Shown here: piece after piece, positions 1-11,538 of the stretch | How positions within the stretch are numbered: position 1 is the first letter of the stretch | Layout: each line of letters opens with the position of its first letter | Assembly (NCBI GenBank): GCA_037176905.1 | Contig: JBBBWG010016779.1 | Location: 3,233 to 67,232 of the forward strand | Reading direction: 5' to 3' | Length of the DNA: 64,000 nucleotides | Origin: Azolla pinnata | Taxonomy: Eukaryota > Streptophyta > Polypodiopsida > Salviniales > Salviniaceae | Position numbers and translations under genes: made by a program | The notes under the pieces: generated by a model | What the model was told of the DNA's origin: nothing | The model's database searches: none | What the model saw: the letters and a program-made list of their open reading frames with translations, nothing else

Positions 1-425
1 GAAGAAGAGAAGCAAAATATAGAGAGTGGAAATTTGGAAAAAGAGAAGCAAAATATAGAGAGTGGAAATTGGGAAAAGGTAAAACCAAAATATTGAGAGT
101 GGAAAATTGGAAAAGTAACCAAAATATAGAGAGTGGAAATTTGGGAAAAAGTAAACTAAAATATAGAGAGTGGAAAATTGGGAAAAAGAGAATAAAAATA
201 TAGAGAGTGGAAATTTGGAAAAAGTAAAGCAAAATACAGAGAGTGGAAATTTGGAAAAAGAGAAGCAAAATATAGAGAGTGGAAATTTGGAAGAAGAGAA
301 GCAAAATATAGAGAGTGGAAATTTGGAAAAAGAGAAGCAAAATATAGAGAGTGGAAATTGGGAAAAAGTAAAACCAAAATATAGAGAGTGGAAATTCGGG
401 GAAAAAGTAACCTAAAATAGAGAGA
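1..425. repeat. 36-bp minisatellite
   Basis: About eleven head-to-tail copies of a purine-rich unit of about 36 bp are seen, with core AATATAGAGAGTGGAAATT followed by an AAAAAG(A/T)GAAGC-type linker. Some units are shorter or carry GGGAAAAAGTAAACC variants. Because the unit is a multiple of three, the plus strand stays open over 170-415 and would encode a 12-residue repeat (core NLEKEKQNIESG), and the minus strand is open too. The array touches the window edge, so its full length is unknown. Confidence 0.9.
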
Positions 426-670
426 GCGGAGATTTGAAAAAAACAGAGAGATTATTTTGCTGCTTTTATTCCGAAAACCGATTTAAAATCATTTCTTGTC
501 ATTTTTGCACTAAAAATCAAATTGATTTTTTAGGGTTTTTTCTTTTTCATCTCTCAGGCAAGATTAGGGTTTGCTCACTCTCTCCTGTCGGGAGCTCTGA
601 CGAAGCGAATTAGGGTTTCCTCCTCCTCCTCCTGCTGTGCTTCCTGGGACCTGCTTCGTTTTTTTCTTTT

Positions 671-709
671 CTTCTTCTTCTTCTTCTTCTTCTTCTTCTT
701 CCTCCTCCT
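671..709 (+). repeat. (CTT)n/(CCT)n tract in RAB 5' leader
   Basis: This is an uninterrupted CTT run followed by CCT triplets, about 160 bp before the RAB start codon. It probably lies in the 5' untranslated leader or core promoter as a pyrimidine patch. Its sense-strand orientation matches CTT runs near the 5' ends of other genes here. Confidence 0.7.
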
Positions 710-866
710 TTCCGATCATTTGTCTACAAGCTTCTCTTTCTTTCTTTCTTTCTCTCTTTCCGTTTTTTTTTCTGTACCCCATGCTTTGATCCGAGAACGT
801 TCCTCGACCAGGGAGCGGGAAGTCAAGGAAGAACACACCGAGGAAGTGCAGGATTACGGAGGAGGA

Positions 867-3800
867 ATGGCGGATTTCAACCAGAAAGCCGATTACGTCT
901 TCAAGGTTGTGTTGATCGGTGACTCTGCGGTCGGGAAATCTCAGCTCCTCAATCGCTTCGCTCGAAATGAGTTCTCGCTTGAGTCTAAAGCCACCATCGG
1001 AGTCGAGTTTCAGACCAGAACCATTGTAGTTGACCATAAGACGATCAAAGCTCAGATATGGGACACTGCAGGCCAAGAGAGGTATGTTCCCTTACCCGTC
1101 GATGTCCTCGTTTTCTTCCTATTTTTCTAACGGATCTAGGGTTTCTGTATCTTCGTTTCTAAAAGATGCAGTTTTTGTTTCGATCTTCCCCCTGGTTTCT
1201 GAGAAATGTTTTTCTTAGGTTTCTTCATGATGTTGATCTAATGGTCGCTGAAGTGGCCGATCTTTTATTTATCTCAGAAAGAGATTATGATGGCTTAGGA
1301 TGTGTCTGAAAAGCTATTTTTCCGTGTTAGGATTCGTATCTGAATTCTTCCTTTTGTATTTTTGGACCAATAATCTTGGTCGGAATTATGCAACTTGTGT
1401 AGCGAGATTCCCCGATGCATTTTTAAATCGTGTAAATGCAACGGTGTTTTCTGATCCATGACGGTGTTTCTATTATAATAGGCAAATAAATGACTTCCTC
1501 TGAGCACATTCTGTCTCAGTAAGCGCTTTTCTAATTATCTTTGTTGCATTTCTGTTGAGAAAAATTTCCTTTCTATGCTCTACTGTTCTTATGCCTAAAA
1601 AGGCGTTTCTGTACCCATTTTTTATGCATTTCTGTTGATCAAATGTTTAATATGTTCTACATTTTCTTTTTTGTGTTCCTTGATGTGATCTTAAGCGTTT
1701 CTTCTAAGTTGTACTATTTCTATTTCCTTTGATGTGATCATTGCATTTAATGTTGATAATATCTGTGCTCAGTTCAGCATTCTGAGATTTCGTGCAAATT
1801 TTAACGCTGAAGAGCACAAAATTAAGTCTTTTTCTACATTATGTCTAATCCTCTAGTCCATTATTTAATATATCCAACGAATGTTCCATCTCGGCATTCT
1901 GGAATTGGAGAATGTTTGTCTCTCAGTGCTCTGTTCTGAAATAGACGAATGTTTCTGTTTCACCCTCGCATTGTGAATTCTTATGAATTTCATGATTCTG
2001 AATCCCTCTTAGAGTTTTTAGTGCCCATTGATTTGGTGAATTCCTTATATTCTGAGAGCATTATATTTTTCTGAGTCCTTTTATGATCTGATCTAATCTG
2101 GTCTACTTTTGTACTTGCAAGTTCAGCTACATGAAATAGCTGAGTAGTTGGAGAGATGTTTCTATTCTGAGACAATTATATTCCTGTATCTGAGGAAACG
2201 TTTCAGTCTGATAAGGCTTTCACCTTGTAGCAAGGACACCCAAATCTGTTCATTTGATCTACTTAGTTTCAGCATGTTCAAATATGGTATGAGGTACTGC
2301 AAACCTATAGCTTTATGTTGTTATTATTCATCTAGCTGGTTCATCTTTCTCAAAACTTTTTTTAGCGAGGGGGAGAGATTGTATTCAAAGTAGCACCTTA
2401 TTGTTCTTAAAAATTTGTTTTGGAGTATTCAGTGTTGTCTGTATTTACTGAGTTTCTTATGGCCATTCAAGCTTCAGGGGTTCATCGATGTTATCCACGT
2501 TTGATGATAGTTGAGAAATTCTGTGGCTTTTCAGTGTTCTCAAAGTTCCTATCGGAGAGTGGGAAGCATGTATTTATTGCATTGTTTATTGTGCTTACTG
2601 CTCTTAAGTCTCATGTTCTTAAATTTCTTGTGAAGCACTGAAATATTATCTCTATTAATTTTTCTTATACTCTCTCTAGTTTCATTTGGCTGTTGATGTG
2701 ATCTAATGGAGATACCATGCAGAATGTTTGTGTATATTTATTTAAGTATTCACAAAGTTCATTGAGATTAAGCAATTTATGTATATGTTCTATTATTTTT
2801 AAGTTTCAAGATCCAGTGATATCAATTTTTGTGAACAAATGTGTTCATATGGCTGCAGGCATAATATGTTGGCATATATGGATGGATAGAATACACACAC
2901 ACACAAATTCGTAGGACTTCGTTTATGAGCCTAATAATACACAAATTCACCTAGTACTGTGGAGTATGCTGTGATGCTACGGGTGGAATCCAAAGGATGG
3001 TATAATTCTATTTAATATTCTCCAATGATGCTACGGGTGGAATCCAAAGGATTGGTATAATTTTATTTAATATTCTCCAATGATGCTACTATTGAATAGA
3101 GAACATAAAGCCCAGAAAAAACTTCTTCCACATGTTCACTGCAGAAATTTCCAAAATGTTTTGTAGCTTGTATATTGTAGGTCTTAAAGCACTATAGGAA
3201 AAAAGAATGATAAACGAGTTACATACACATAGGAATAAAGTCAAGGAAAGAAAGTCATAAAGCATATGTAAAAGTTAGGCTTTACATGAGTACCTTGTAA
3301 GCGATTTCTGAAAATATTTCATGAGCTCCTAAGCCCCTAACCCTAAAACCGTAATGCTTACACAAATTGGTTTTGTTATATATTTCACTGATTTCTCATC
3401 TAGGATGTTTTTATACTGCATATGTTGCAGGTTAATTTCTTGTTTCAAATCTCAATATTAATAAATGTTCTGCTGGAGGCTTCATTCGAAATGTCTGTTC
3501 TTCACAATGACTTTAATTTTTCAAAGGTCAAATGCTTATATACGTTCTATTTCTCAATCTTACAGATATCGAGCAGTAACAAGTGCATATTACAGGGGTG
3601 CTGTGGGGGCAATGCTAGTGTATGATATAACAAAACGACAGTCATTTGAACACATTTCACGATGGCTTGAGGAGCTCAGAAATCATGCTGACAATAATAT
3701 TGTTATCATGTTAATAGGCAATAAGTCTGATCTTGCCACGCTGAGAGCAGTTACAACGGAAGATGCAAAGGAATTTGCCGAAAAAGAAGGATTGTTCTTT

Positions 3801-4004
3801 TTGGAGACATCTGCTTTAGAAGCTACCAATGTTGAGAGTGCATTTCAATCAGTGCTAACTGAAATCTATCGTATAGTTAGCAAGAAATCACTGATTGCAA
3901 GTGAAGAGCAAGGTAATGTTGGCTCGTTGAAAGGAACAAAGCTTGTAATTCCGTCAGAGAATACTCAGGATGTCCCGAACAAGAAAAAGCCATGTTGTGC
4001 TTAA
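867..4004 (+). CDS. RABA4-like (Rab11 class) small GTPase
   Basis: This encodes a membrane-anchored small GTPase. RABA/Rab11 proteins direct trans-Golgi and recycling-endosome vesicles to the plasma membrane, cell plate or growing tip. Exons are 867-1081 and 3566-4004, joined in frame across a 2.48-kb GT..AG intron, giving 217 residues, normal for the family. Visible motifs are P-loop GDSAVGKS (18-25), the switch I stretch [15 protein letters not shown] (65-72), NKSD (124-127), ETSA (152-155) and a C-terminal CCA for double geranylgeranylation. The sequence around [20 protein letters not shown] and the LEELRNHAD stretch place it in plant RABA, nearest RABA4 from memory. The single intron falls after GQE, where I recall RABA genes being interrupted. 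The start [13 protein letters not shown] is the family start. The end of the gene is included in a 108-bp tandem duplication. Confidence 0.93.
2973..3090. repeat. 54-bp tandem duplication in RAB intron
   Basis: Two nearly identical 54-55 bp copies begin GATGCTACGGGTGGAATCC at 2973 and 3027, and a third partial copy begins at 3082. The copies differ by a few substitutions and a one-base indel, so the duplication is fairly young. Confidence 0.85.
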
Positions 4005-4201
4005 TAAATCCATGTGCAAGTAAGTTGATCAGATTACAAACCGATTTGTTTGGCCTTTACTTTCACAAAGCATCACACAGATGCATTGAGGACAAAGCCA
4101 TGTTGTGCTTAATGAATCCACGTGCAAGTAAGTTTATCAGTTACACAAACCAATTTGTTTCACCTTTACTTTCACAAAGCATCACACAGATGCGTTGAGG
4201 A
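3986..4201 (+). repeat. 108-bp tandem duplication across RAB stop codon
   Basis: Two copies (about 3986-4093 and 4094-4201) share the AAAGCCATGTTGTGCTTAAT segment, which encodes the last codons (KPCCA) and stop, and end in GAGGAC. The copies differ at roughly a dozen positions. The second copy lies wholly in the 3' UTR and retains a dead copy of the prenylation-motif codons. The period is a multiple of three, so the two stops lie in the same frame. Confidence 0.9.
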
Positions 4202-4204
4202 CGA

Positions 4205-5250
4205 CAATATGATCTCACTGTTCATGTTCATATTTTTTTGGGAAGTTTTGAAGAAAGAGATGGTGTATCTTTCTGCCTCAAAAGATTAAGCTAGGTACTT
4301 CGAAAGCTTGATTGCTTCCAAGTCTTTGACTGGATTTTGTCTCTTTTCTTTCAATTATTTGCTTGATTTTGGTACTGAATCAAGGATTTGTTTATGATTT
4401 ACGATAGCTTAATTCTTTCTGTTTTCATTTGGAATTCAGCTTTTCAGTGAACTAATATCTTTTACCTACTGATTCACAGATCTTCAAACTTGTTTGCCAA
4501 ACATTTTATAATGATGTCCACGTACTTCGACGTGGGTTTAGTATCATCTATCATGGTCTGATTGATGTATATAAACAGCGTACACATCATGCCTGACTAG
4601 GAACAATCATTGAATTCTTTTTTGCTAAAAATCTAATAGTGGTTTTTCTTTGTTGTTTTTTGGTATTCTCAAGAGAAAGCCCTTTGGAGGGATGGATTCG
4701 AATGCTTCTGGAAAGGCAAAATGAGGCATTGATTGTCTTTCCATTGGATGCATGCTCTCAAATGATGAAAATGAAGGTTTAGAAGCTTCCATTGTGCTCC
4801 TTGGGAATCAAATCTCTATGAACTTGTTGTAGAGAGGGTTTAAAACAGTAAGCAGTCTTAAAGATCAGTCAGCCTTCTACACGATTGTCGATAGAGTGCG
4901 AATGACAGAATTACAAGCGATGAGATTACAGCATGGTGATCTAGAAAAGCATTTCAATGGATAAATCTATGAATCAATGTGAAGGAGATTATTGATATTT
5001 ATACATGATTTACAGTTTGAAAATTTAATAACTTTTTTATTCAAATATTCTTTGAAGTGATGTCAATCATTGGAAAATGCATCAAATTGGTTTTTAGGCA
5101 TCTACTTCATAATGATATATGCTAACAAACAGCTAAAACGTTGATGAGTTTGTCAAACTCCAACGCAATTGAGATTCGTTATCCTAAGTCCCGACATTTC
5201 ACATTCTCTACAAGAAGATTGCACGACATTTGCATCATTCCGCTCCAAGC
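4205..5250. other. Intergenic, no gene seen
   Basis: This AT-rich DNA holds the probable 3' UTR of the RAB gene and then nothing I recognise as coding. No long open frame, RNA gene or clear mobile element was seen. Confidence 0.6.
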
Positions 5251-5254
5251 TCAA

Positions 5255-5925
5255 TCTTACTAGGCTTTTCTCATCAAGTAGGATCAGGTCAAGCTAGGCT
5301 TCTCAGGTCAAGCCAAGCTTTTCAAGTCAAGCAGGATTAGGTGAAGCCAAGATTTTCAGGCCAAATAGGAGCCAGTCAAGCCATGCTTCTCAAGTCAAGT
5401 AGAGTAGGATCATGTCAAGCCAGGCTTTTCAGGTCAAGTAGGATCAGGTCAAGCCAAGATTTTTTAGGTCAACTAGGATCAAGCTTCTCCCAAGTTTCTC
5501 AAGTCAAGTAAGATCAAGTAAAGCCGCGGTTTTTCAGGTCAAGTAGGATCAGATCGAGCCAAGCAAGTCAAGCCAGTCTTTTTCAGGTAAAGTAGAATCA
5601 GATCAAGCCAAGCAGGTCAAGCCAGTCGTTTTCATGTCAAGTGGGATCAGATCAAAGCCAAGCTTCTCAAGTCAAGTAGGATCGAGTCAAGCTAGTCTTT
5701 TCAGGTCCAAGCTTCTCAAGTCAAGCAGGGTAAGGTCAAGCTAGTCATTTCAGGTCAAGTAGGATCAGGTCAAGTCAAGCTAGTCTTTTCAAGTCAAGTA
5801 GGATAAGGTCAAGTCAATCTAGTATTTTCAGGTCAAGTAGGATCAGGTCAAGTCAAGAAGACTCAAGCTTCGGTCAAGGCCGAGTCAAGCCAAGGTCGAG
5901 GTTAGGTCAAGCAAAGAGCTGAAGC
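5255..5925. repeat. Degenerate GGTCAAG/AAGTAGGATCA minisatellite
   Basis: A block of about 670 bp is built from variants of TCAGGTCAAGTAGGATCAGG and GTCAAGCCAAGCTTTTC in irregular units of roughly 35-45 bp, with shorter AGGTCAAG sub-repeats. It ends about 310 bp before the TIC100 start codon, so it abuts or enters that promoter. Copies are strongly diverged, indicating age or continued slippage. Confidence 0.85.
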
Positions 5926-6209
5926 CAAAAGAGAAAAGCTTTTGATGCGTAGCTGGTAGGGTTTTTCAGAGAGGAATTCTGCAGAATCTCTGAGGATAAG
6001 AAGGGGATGGGCATTCCGAAGCGCCATCTCTCTGTCTTCTTCTTCTTCTTCTTCTTCTTCTCCTTTTCACCATGCTTTCTTCCTTCTTTGGAGCCAGAGG
6101 ACGCAGCGATGGAGGGATGACACAGACGGATTGAAGGAGCAAGCAAGCAGCAGCGGAGCCCCAAAACACCCCTCTTTGTTCTCTCTTGTTCTCTTCCTTC
6201 CTTCCTTCC

Positions 6210-6237
6210 TTCTTCTTCTTCTTCTTCTTCTTCTTCC
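6210..6237 (+). repeat. (CTT)n tract just before TIC100 ATG
   Basis: A CTTCC-then-CTT run ends two bases before the chosen ATG at 6239. A second CTT run lies at about 6037-6062. Both sit on the sense strand in the probable 5' leader. Confidence 0.75.
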
Positions 6238-6238
6238 A

Positions 6239-9200
6239 ATGGCAAAGGTCAGTAAAGATGACGCTCCTCTTCCACCATCGCCATCCCCATCAGCGGGTAA
6301 AGAAGAAGAGAAACAGGGCGAAGGACGGGTGCCAGCAGAGTACGCCGCGGATTACTCCGATGATTCTTCCGATGACGACTACGAGGAAGATGAATTAGCG
6401 ATGCTGACGCCAGAAGAGAGAGACGAGCTCGAGAGGCAGAGGAGCGAGAGAAGGGAAGAGAGGAGGAAGAGGATTGAAGAGGAGGAGGAGAGGAAGAGGT
6501 TGGAATCGGAGATAGTCGAAGAAGATGAGCTTTGGAACTTCCCCATTGACAAGGAGAATTGGACAGAGCAAGACATAGGAGAGCATTGGGAAGACTATTG
6601 GGGAGACATAGAAGAGGTTGGTTGGGACCCTGACATGATAACGCAAGAAGATTATGACTATTATGAGAAGCTACGGAAAGAAGGGAAACCAGGGCCCCCC
6701 ATGACACCATATTATGTCCCTTACAGGAAATTCTACCCTCCAGTCCCTGAGAATCATTACGACATCCAAACCCCTGAAGATGTTGTCGAAGAGCTTGAAC
6801 GAATGGAAGAATTTCTTATCTGGGTGAGCTATGTCTTTGAAGATGGTTCTAGGTATGAGCTTCTCATTCGGTTTTAACCTTTGTCTTTTTGGGTTTTTTT
6901 TTGGTTGTTGTTGCTGTTGTTGTAGTAAGCCCCCTAGTTTTAATGGTCCTTATTTCGAAAGGCCATTCCTTTGACAATGTATCTAGATATGAGGTACTCT
7001 TTATGATTGAGCTCCTTTTTTGATGGTTCTAGCAGTCCTAGTAATAGTGATTTACAAGCCTAATTTGGTGTAGCTATATCTTCAAAAATGGTTCCAAGAT
7101 ATGAGCTCCTTAGCTGGGTGACTTATGTCTTTCTAGTTATGTGTTTCTGATAAGACTAGAGTTTGTCATTTACCACCCCTTCTTTTTAGTTTCTTTTTGT
7201 TGTTTTAAAGCCTATGCCCTCATCTTGGAATAGCCAGTCTGCTGCTACAGTAATATGCCCAAGTTTTAGTGGTCCTTATCTCAGATTGGCCATGCCTTTG
7301 ATGCACAAGGTTCTCTTTACAGTAAATTTATTTTTTGTGTATTTTTATATGCTTGACTCCTCACTTTTTCTTTGATCATATCTAGATCAAAGGTGTAATC
7401 TAGCCACCGCCCTCTTTGGGTCAAGGAATTCTTTATTCATTGTGTAACTCAATGTGTTAATCCTGTAATGGTACGTTTTAAATGTTTGTTCTATTCTCTT
7501 TCTGGGCGAAATTTGTATACCTAGGTCAATGCATAAACTCGGTTTATAAGCTCAATGCGTAAACTTAAGCATGCATTAGCTTATCATGCTTGAATCCAAG
7601 AGTAAACTTAATTTTGAGTGTTTTATCCTTGAGTTATCCTTTTTTCTATCATAACTTAGTTTATAAGCTCAACGCATAAACTTAACTGTGCATTAGTTTA
7701 TTATGTTTGAATCAAAGAATAAACTTTATTTAAGTGTTTTATCCTTGAATTATCCATTTTTTAATGTATTTTGTATGCCTGTCTTTAGTGTCTCTTTCTT
7801 TTCCATCCATTTGTAAAAATTGCTCACGTCATGCAAGAAGCTCTCTGGTAAAAGTTAGCTTTTGTCACGCTCATCCAGTGTTTATGAATGAAATTTATAG
7901 TGTAACTGAATGGAGTAGCAGTAGTCTTAGCCACGAAGGTTCATGAGTTGAGAAGTTTCACCTCTATCTAAATCAAGGATTGTTTGTTCTGAATGTTTTC
8001 CATATGGAATGGCGTCATAGTTATGAAGGCACTGTGTTCGACGATCTTGCATATGGTAAAGGAGTCTATACTACTCCATTCGAGATGTGCAGGTACCTGG
8101 TGAACTGATGTTTGAAAAATTTGAGCATACAAGGTGCTAAGATTTCTATGAAAATGAAGAAGCATAATAGAGTTTGGGGTTTAATTCTGAAATTTGTAGA
8201 TATGAAGGAGAGTGGTTCGAGAACATGATGGAAGGCCATGGGGTGTTGGAGGTTAACATTCCTGTGACAGAACCTGTGCCAGATACTCCGTTCGTATTCA
8301 TTCCTTTTTTTATTTTAATTTTTACAGCTACTATTTTTTTCACAAAGCGGCTTTTCAGAAACTGAGTGAGAGGAAAGTGTGTATTGTGTTGTTTTTTTCT
8401 GATAGGGCTTACTTCAAGGCGAAGAAAGCGGGAAAGATAATGAGATCAGACTATATGAATTCCTTTGATCGTGAATGGCTAAAGATGCATGCTCAAGAAT
8501 TGTTCCAGAAGTATGCTGAACCCATGGATCCTTATTTCGATGAGGGTGGATGGATTATGGGAGATGGTTCACTGCCGTAAGTCTTTCTTCACTTTTCCTG
8601 TGCTATATTCACGGTTACCTGAATGGCAATAACTGACAAATTAAACTATATATCAGTTGTTTTTTTCTATATCGTCTTCTAATTTTTCCTTGTATTATGT
8701 ATGATTGATCTTATTGACTGTTTCTCTATGCTTTTGGTGCTTTTGAGTGTAAGCTAACACGCAAATAAATGTTGCCCTTGAAGCTGGAGGAGCAGACAAA
8801 GAATAGTGTTTCTTACTTTAAATTAATCAAACGATTATTCAAGCAGCTGGGCATGTTAGCGCTCGTTTTTACATTTCATTTCATGAAAGTGTAGATGATT
8901 TCCACGAGCATTTGAAATCTCCTTTTCCCCCCCCGCCGTCTTTCATAACTATATGGTATACCACCCAAGTCTTTTGAAGAAAGAGATTTGGCTAAGGGCC
9001 TGATTGATCTTGTTCAACTGCACAGACCGAAAGGGAATTATAAGTATTCAGGGCAATGGAAGCATAATCGCTTTCATGGTTGTGGAATGTATGAAGTGAA
9101 TGGGCTTGCTATTTGGGTAAGTGCTACTAAGCATTGTGTTGTACACTACAGTATATTTATTAGCTGACGATAAGCACAATATTGAAGCATTGTGTTTACA

Positions 9201-11538
9201 TTACAGGGTAAATTCTATTTTGGAGAATTGTTGCCGTATAAGGAAGAATGCTCTGACGAGACTACAGCTGTAAGATTTTTCTTTTTGGAAGTAGATTGAA
9301 ACGTGCATGTTGAAATATGGTATGCGCCTGCAATGAGGAATAACGATGATAATTAACAAGAAAATGAAGTTGCTGTGATGAGAATGTTGCGAAGATGATG
9401 AGCTTTTAAGTTATGGTTTATCGATATGCATGCAGTTGCATTCATCATTGGCAGAAGTGGCAGCTGCCAAGGCAAGAATGTTTGTCTATAAACCAGATGG
9501 AAGTAAGTGTGCCAAAGTCAAAGCTCCCCTTATTAGAAGCTTTTAAAAAAGATAAAAGCGTTCCATTATGACATCTCTGACATCACAACATTTCATGACT
9601 ATCTATCTCTTTTTGGCGGTTGTGATCTATAGTGGTCCGAGAAACTAGAGGACCGTTTACTGATCCTTCTCACCCGTATATGTATGAGGAAGAGGATCTA
9701 TGGATGGCTCCTGGATTCATCCATGCATACTATGAGGTGATAGGTTCGAGCTTGTGACATTATTATAATGGCATTTGCATTGCAATGAAATTCAAAAGGA
9801 AACATAATTACGGTCGCAAAAATATGTGATGGCAGGTTCCACCTGAATGGAAGCTGTTCGTTGAAGATCTCGACAAAGAGAGGGAGATGTGGTTGAATTC
9901 GTTCTCAAAGACGCCTTTCACAATCCCTATGCCCCCAGAACTTGAATATTGGTGGTCTCAAGGTGAAACACACTGATAGGCTTAGTGGAAAACTGCTAGC
10001 TAATTTATGCAATTAATTCATGAATAGACAGATCTCTTTTCGATATTTCGATTGTCAATTTGAATATCATATATATACATACATATGTCTACATATAATA
10101 CATATATATGCATGTAAGTATATCAGTCTAACTCTCTTTTTCTAATCTGTTCATTTGTTTTGTGGCTAATTTGTGTATGCAGTGTCATTATAGCTTTGGT
10201 TCATTATTGTATATGAACATCATTTTGTCTATGATTCCATTTGTATATATACACCATTTCAGCCGGTCTTCATTTGTAAATCGTGTAAACATCATTTTGA
10301 TGTATCATTGCATGTGGATGTAGAGGATGAGTTCGTAGTCTTGGGGAATACGCCGTCTGTATCAGGTGATCTCAACCCAATCAATAGGGCCAGGGCTCGT
10401 AAAGATCGACAAGGGACGGTACTTCTCCATGTCCCTACTGGAAGGATCATCAATTGGATACAGGATAAGCAAGGTCGTCTTCGTTTCTTCTTCACACCCC
10501 TACTTGAAAAGGGTGAAGCAATCGACCCTAGTGCGGCCATTCCATTGCCTCTTGGATTTGATGAATATATGAAGGATGAGACTGAGGATAGTCCAAAAGA
10601 TGTTAAACCGAAGAATATCTTCCAAAGGTTCAAGGAAGCTTGGGAGAAGAACAAGGAGGAATACGAGCAAGAGAGGAAGGAAAAGAGAGAAGAGCTCGAG
10701 AAAAAGTGGAAAGAAGAGGACAGGGTTGCAGAAATCCGTCAAAAGCTGAGAAGAGCTGAAAAGTATCTAGCATTCCAGATAGAAATAGAGGAGCTCCTTG
10801 CAAAGCATAGGGAAAAGAAAGGCATAACGACTGACGTGGAGGTGGGCGATCAAGAGAATCAAGCTGAAAATGTGGAGGACGACGGTGTGGAAGCAGAAGT
10901 TAAAGCAGAACAAGAAGATGGAGAAAGCACATCTAAAGAAGAAGGGAAGGCTGCGGACGAGGAGATTAAAAAGCCGAGGAGTTTTGGCAAAGTTGCTATG
11001 GCAGGGATTGATGAAGATGAGCGAATGAATGGTACTTCCGAAGAACATGGATCCAGTTTTCCGACAGCTTTCGCTTCTCTAAGCATGAGCACAAAGGTAT
11101 GTATGTTCGCATAATAGAGAAGAAGTTGGTACATTTGCTGGTTGATAGCATTATGTTTCATGGTGTTTTTGTTTTTTTTTTGTCATATAGATGGTTCTCA
11201 ATGATGTGATCAACTCGAGGTTCGGTCAAATGCTATCCGGTTTACTTCCTCAGACTCGACACATGCAAAACCATATCCAGATGGTGAATGATCGACAAGA
11301 TGCAGGCTTATCTACTACCGATTTCAGAGAAGGTATCAGGTATAGGCAAGCACCGCATTATCATCACCTCAGATTGAAAGCATCGTATGCGTCTTCATCA
11401 TCGCGCCGGAAGCAGTATGTGCCCATTGCTCGGAGAAGTGCTCGTAGAGCTCAAAGGATGAAGTGCATAAGATACCAAGGGATCTGGTCTGAACCAGAAA
11501 ACGGGTTTCTCTCATTGGCAATCCCTGTAAAGCAGTGA
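6239..11538 (+). CDS. TIC100-like MORN-repeat protein of the plastid TIC translocon
   Basis: TIC100 is a subunit of the 1-MDa inner-envelope import complex with TIC20, TIC56 and plastid-encoded TIC214. Exons: 6239-6852, 8021-8092, 8200-8289, 8406-8576, 9026-9116, 9207-9269, 9436-9502, 9633-9736, 9836-9962, 10324-11096, 11191-11538. All junctions keep frame and give 839 residues; Arabidopsis TIC100 is about 870. The N-terminus is acidic and charged (ERDELERQRSERREER region). Then come YYVPYRKFYPPVPENHYDIQ, three MORN units (YEGTVFDDLAYGKGVY, YEGEWFENMMEGHGV, YSGQWKHNRFHGCGMYEV), AEVAAAKARMFVYKPDG, EREMWLNSF and PTGRIINWIQDKQGRLRF, all matching remembered TIC100. A Glu/Lys-rich coiled coil follows (about 10,610-10,830), then an acidic linker and a basic C-terminus. 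The ATG at 6239 is the first in frame. The exon 3 donor (GTTCGT) is the weakest splice call. Confidence 0.9.

Noticed and set aside
1-425. CRISPR-like appearance of regular repeats
   Set aside because: There are no unique spacers; the linkers are variants of the same sequence, so it is a plain minisatellite in a plant genome.
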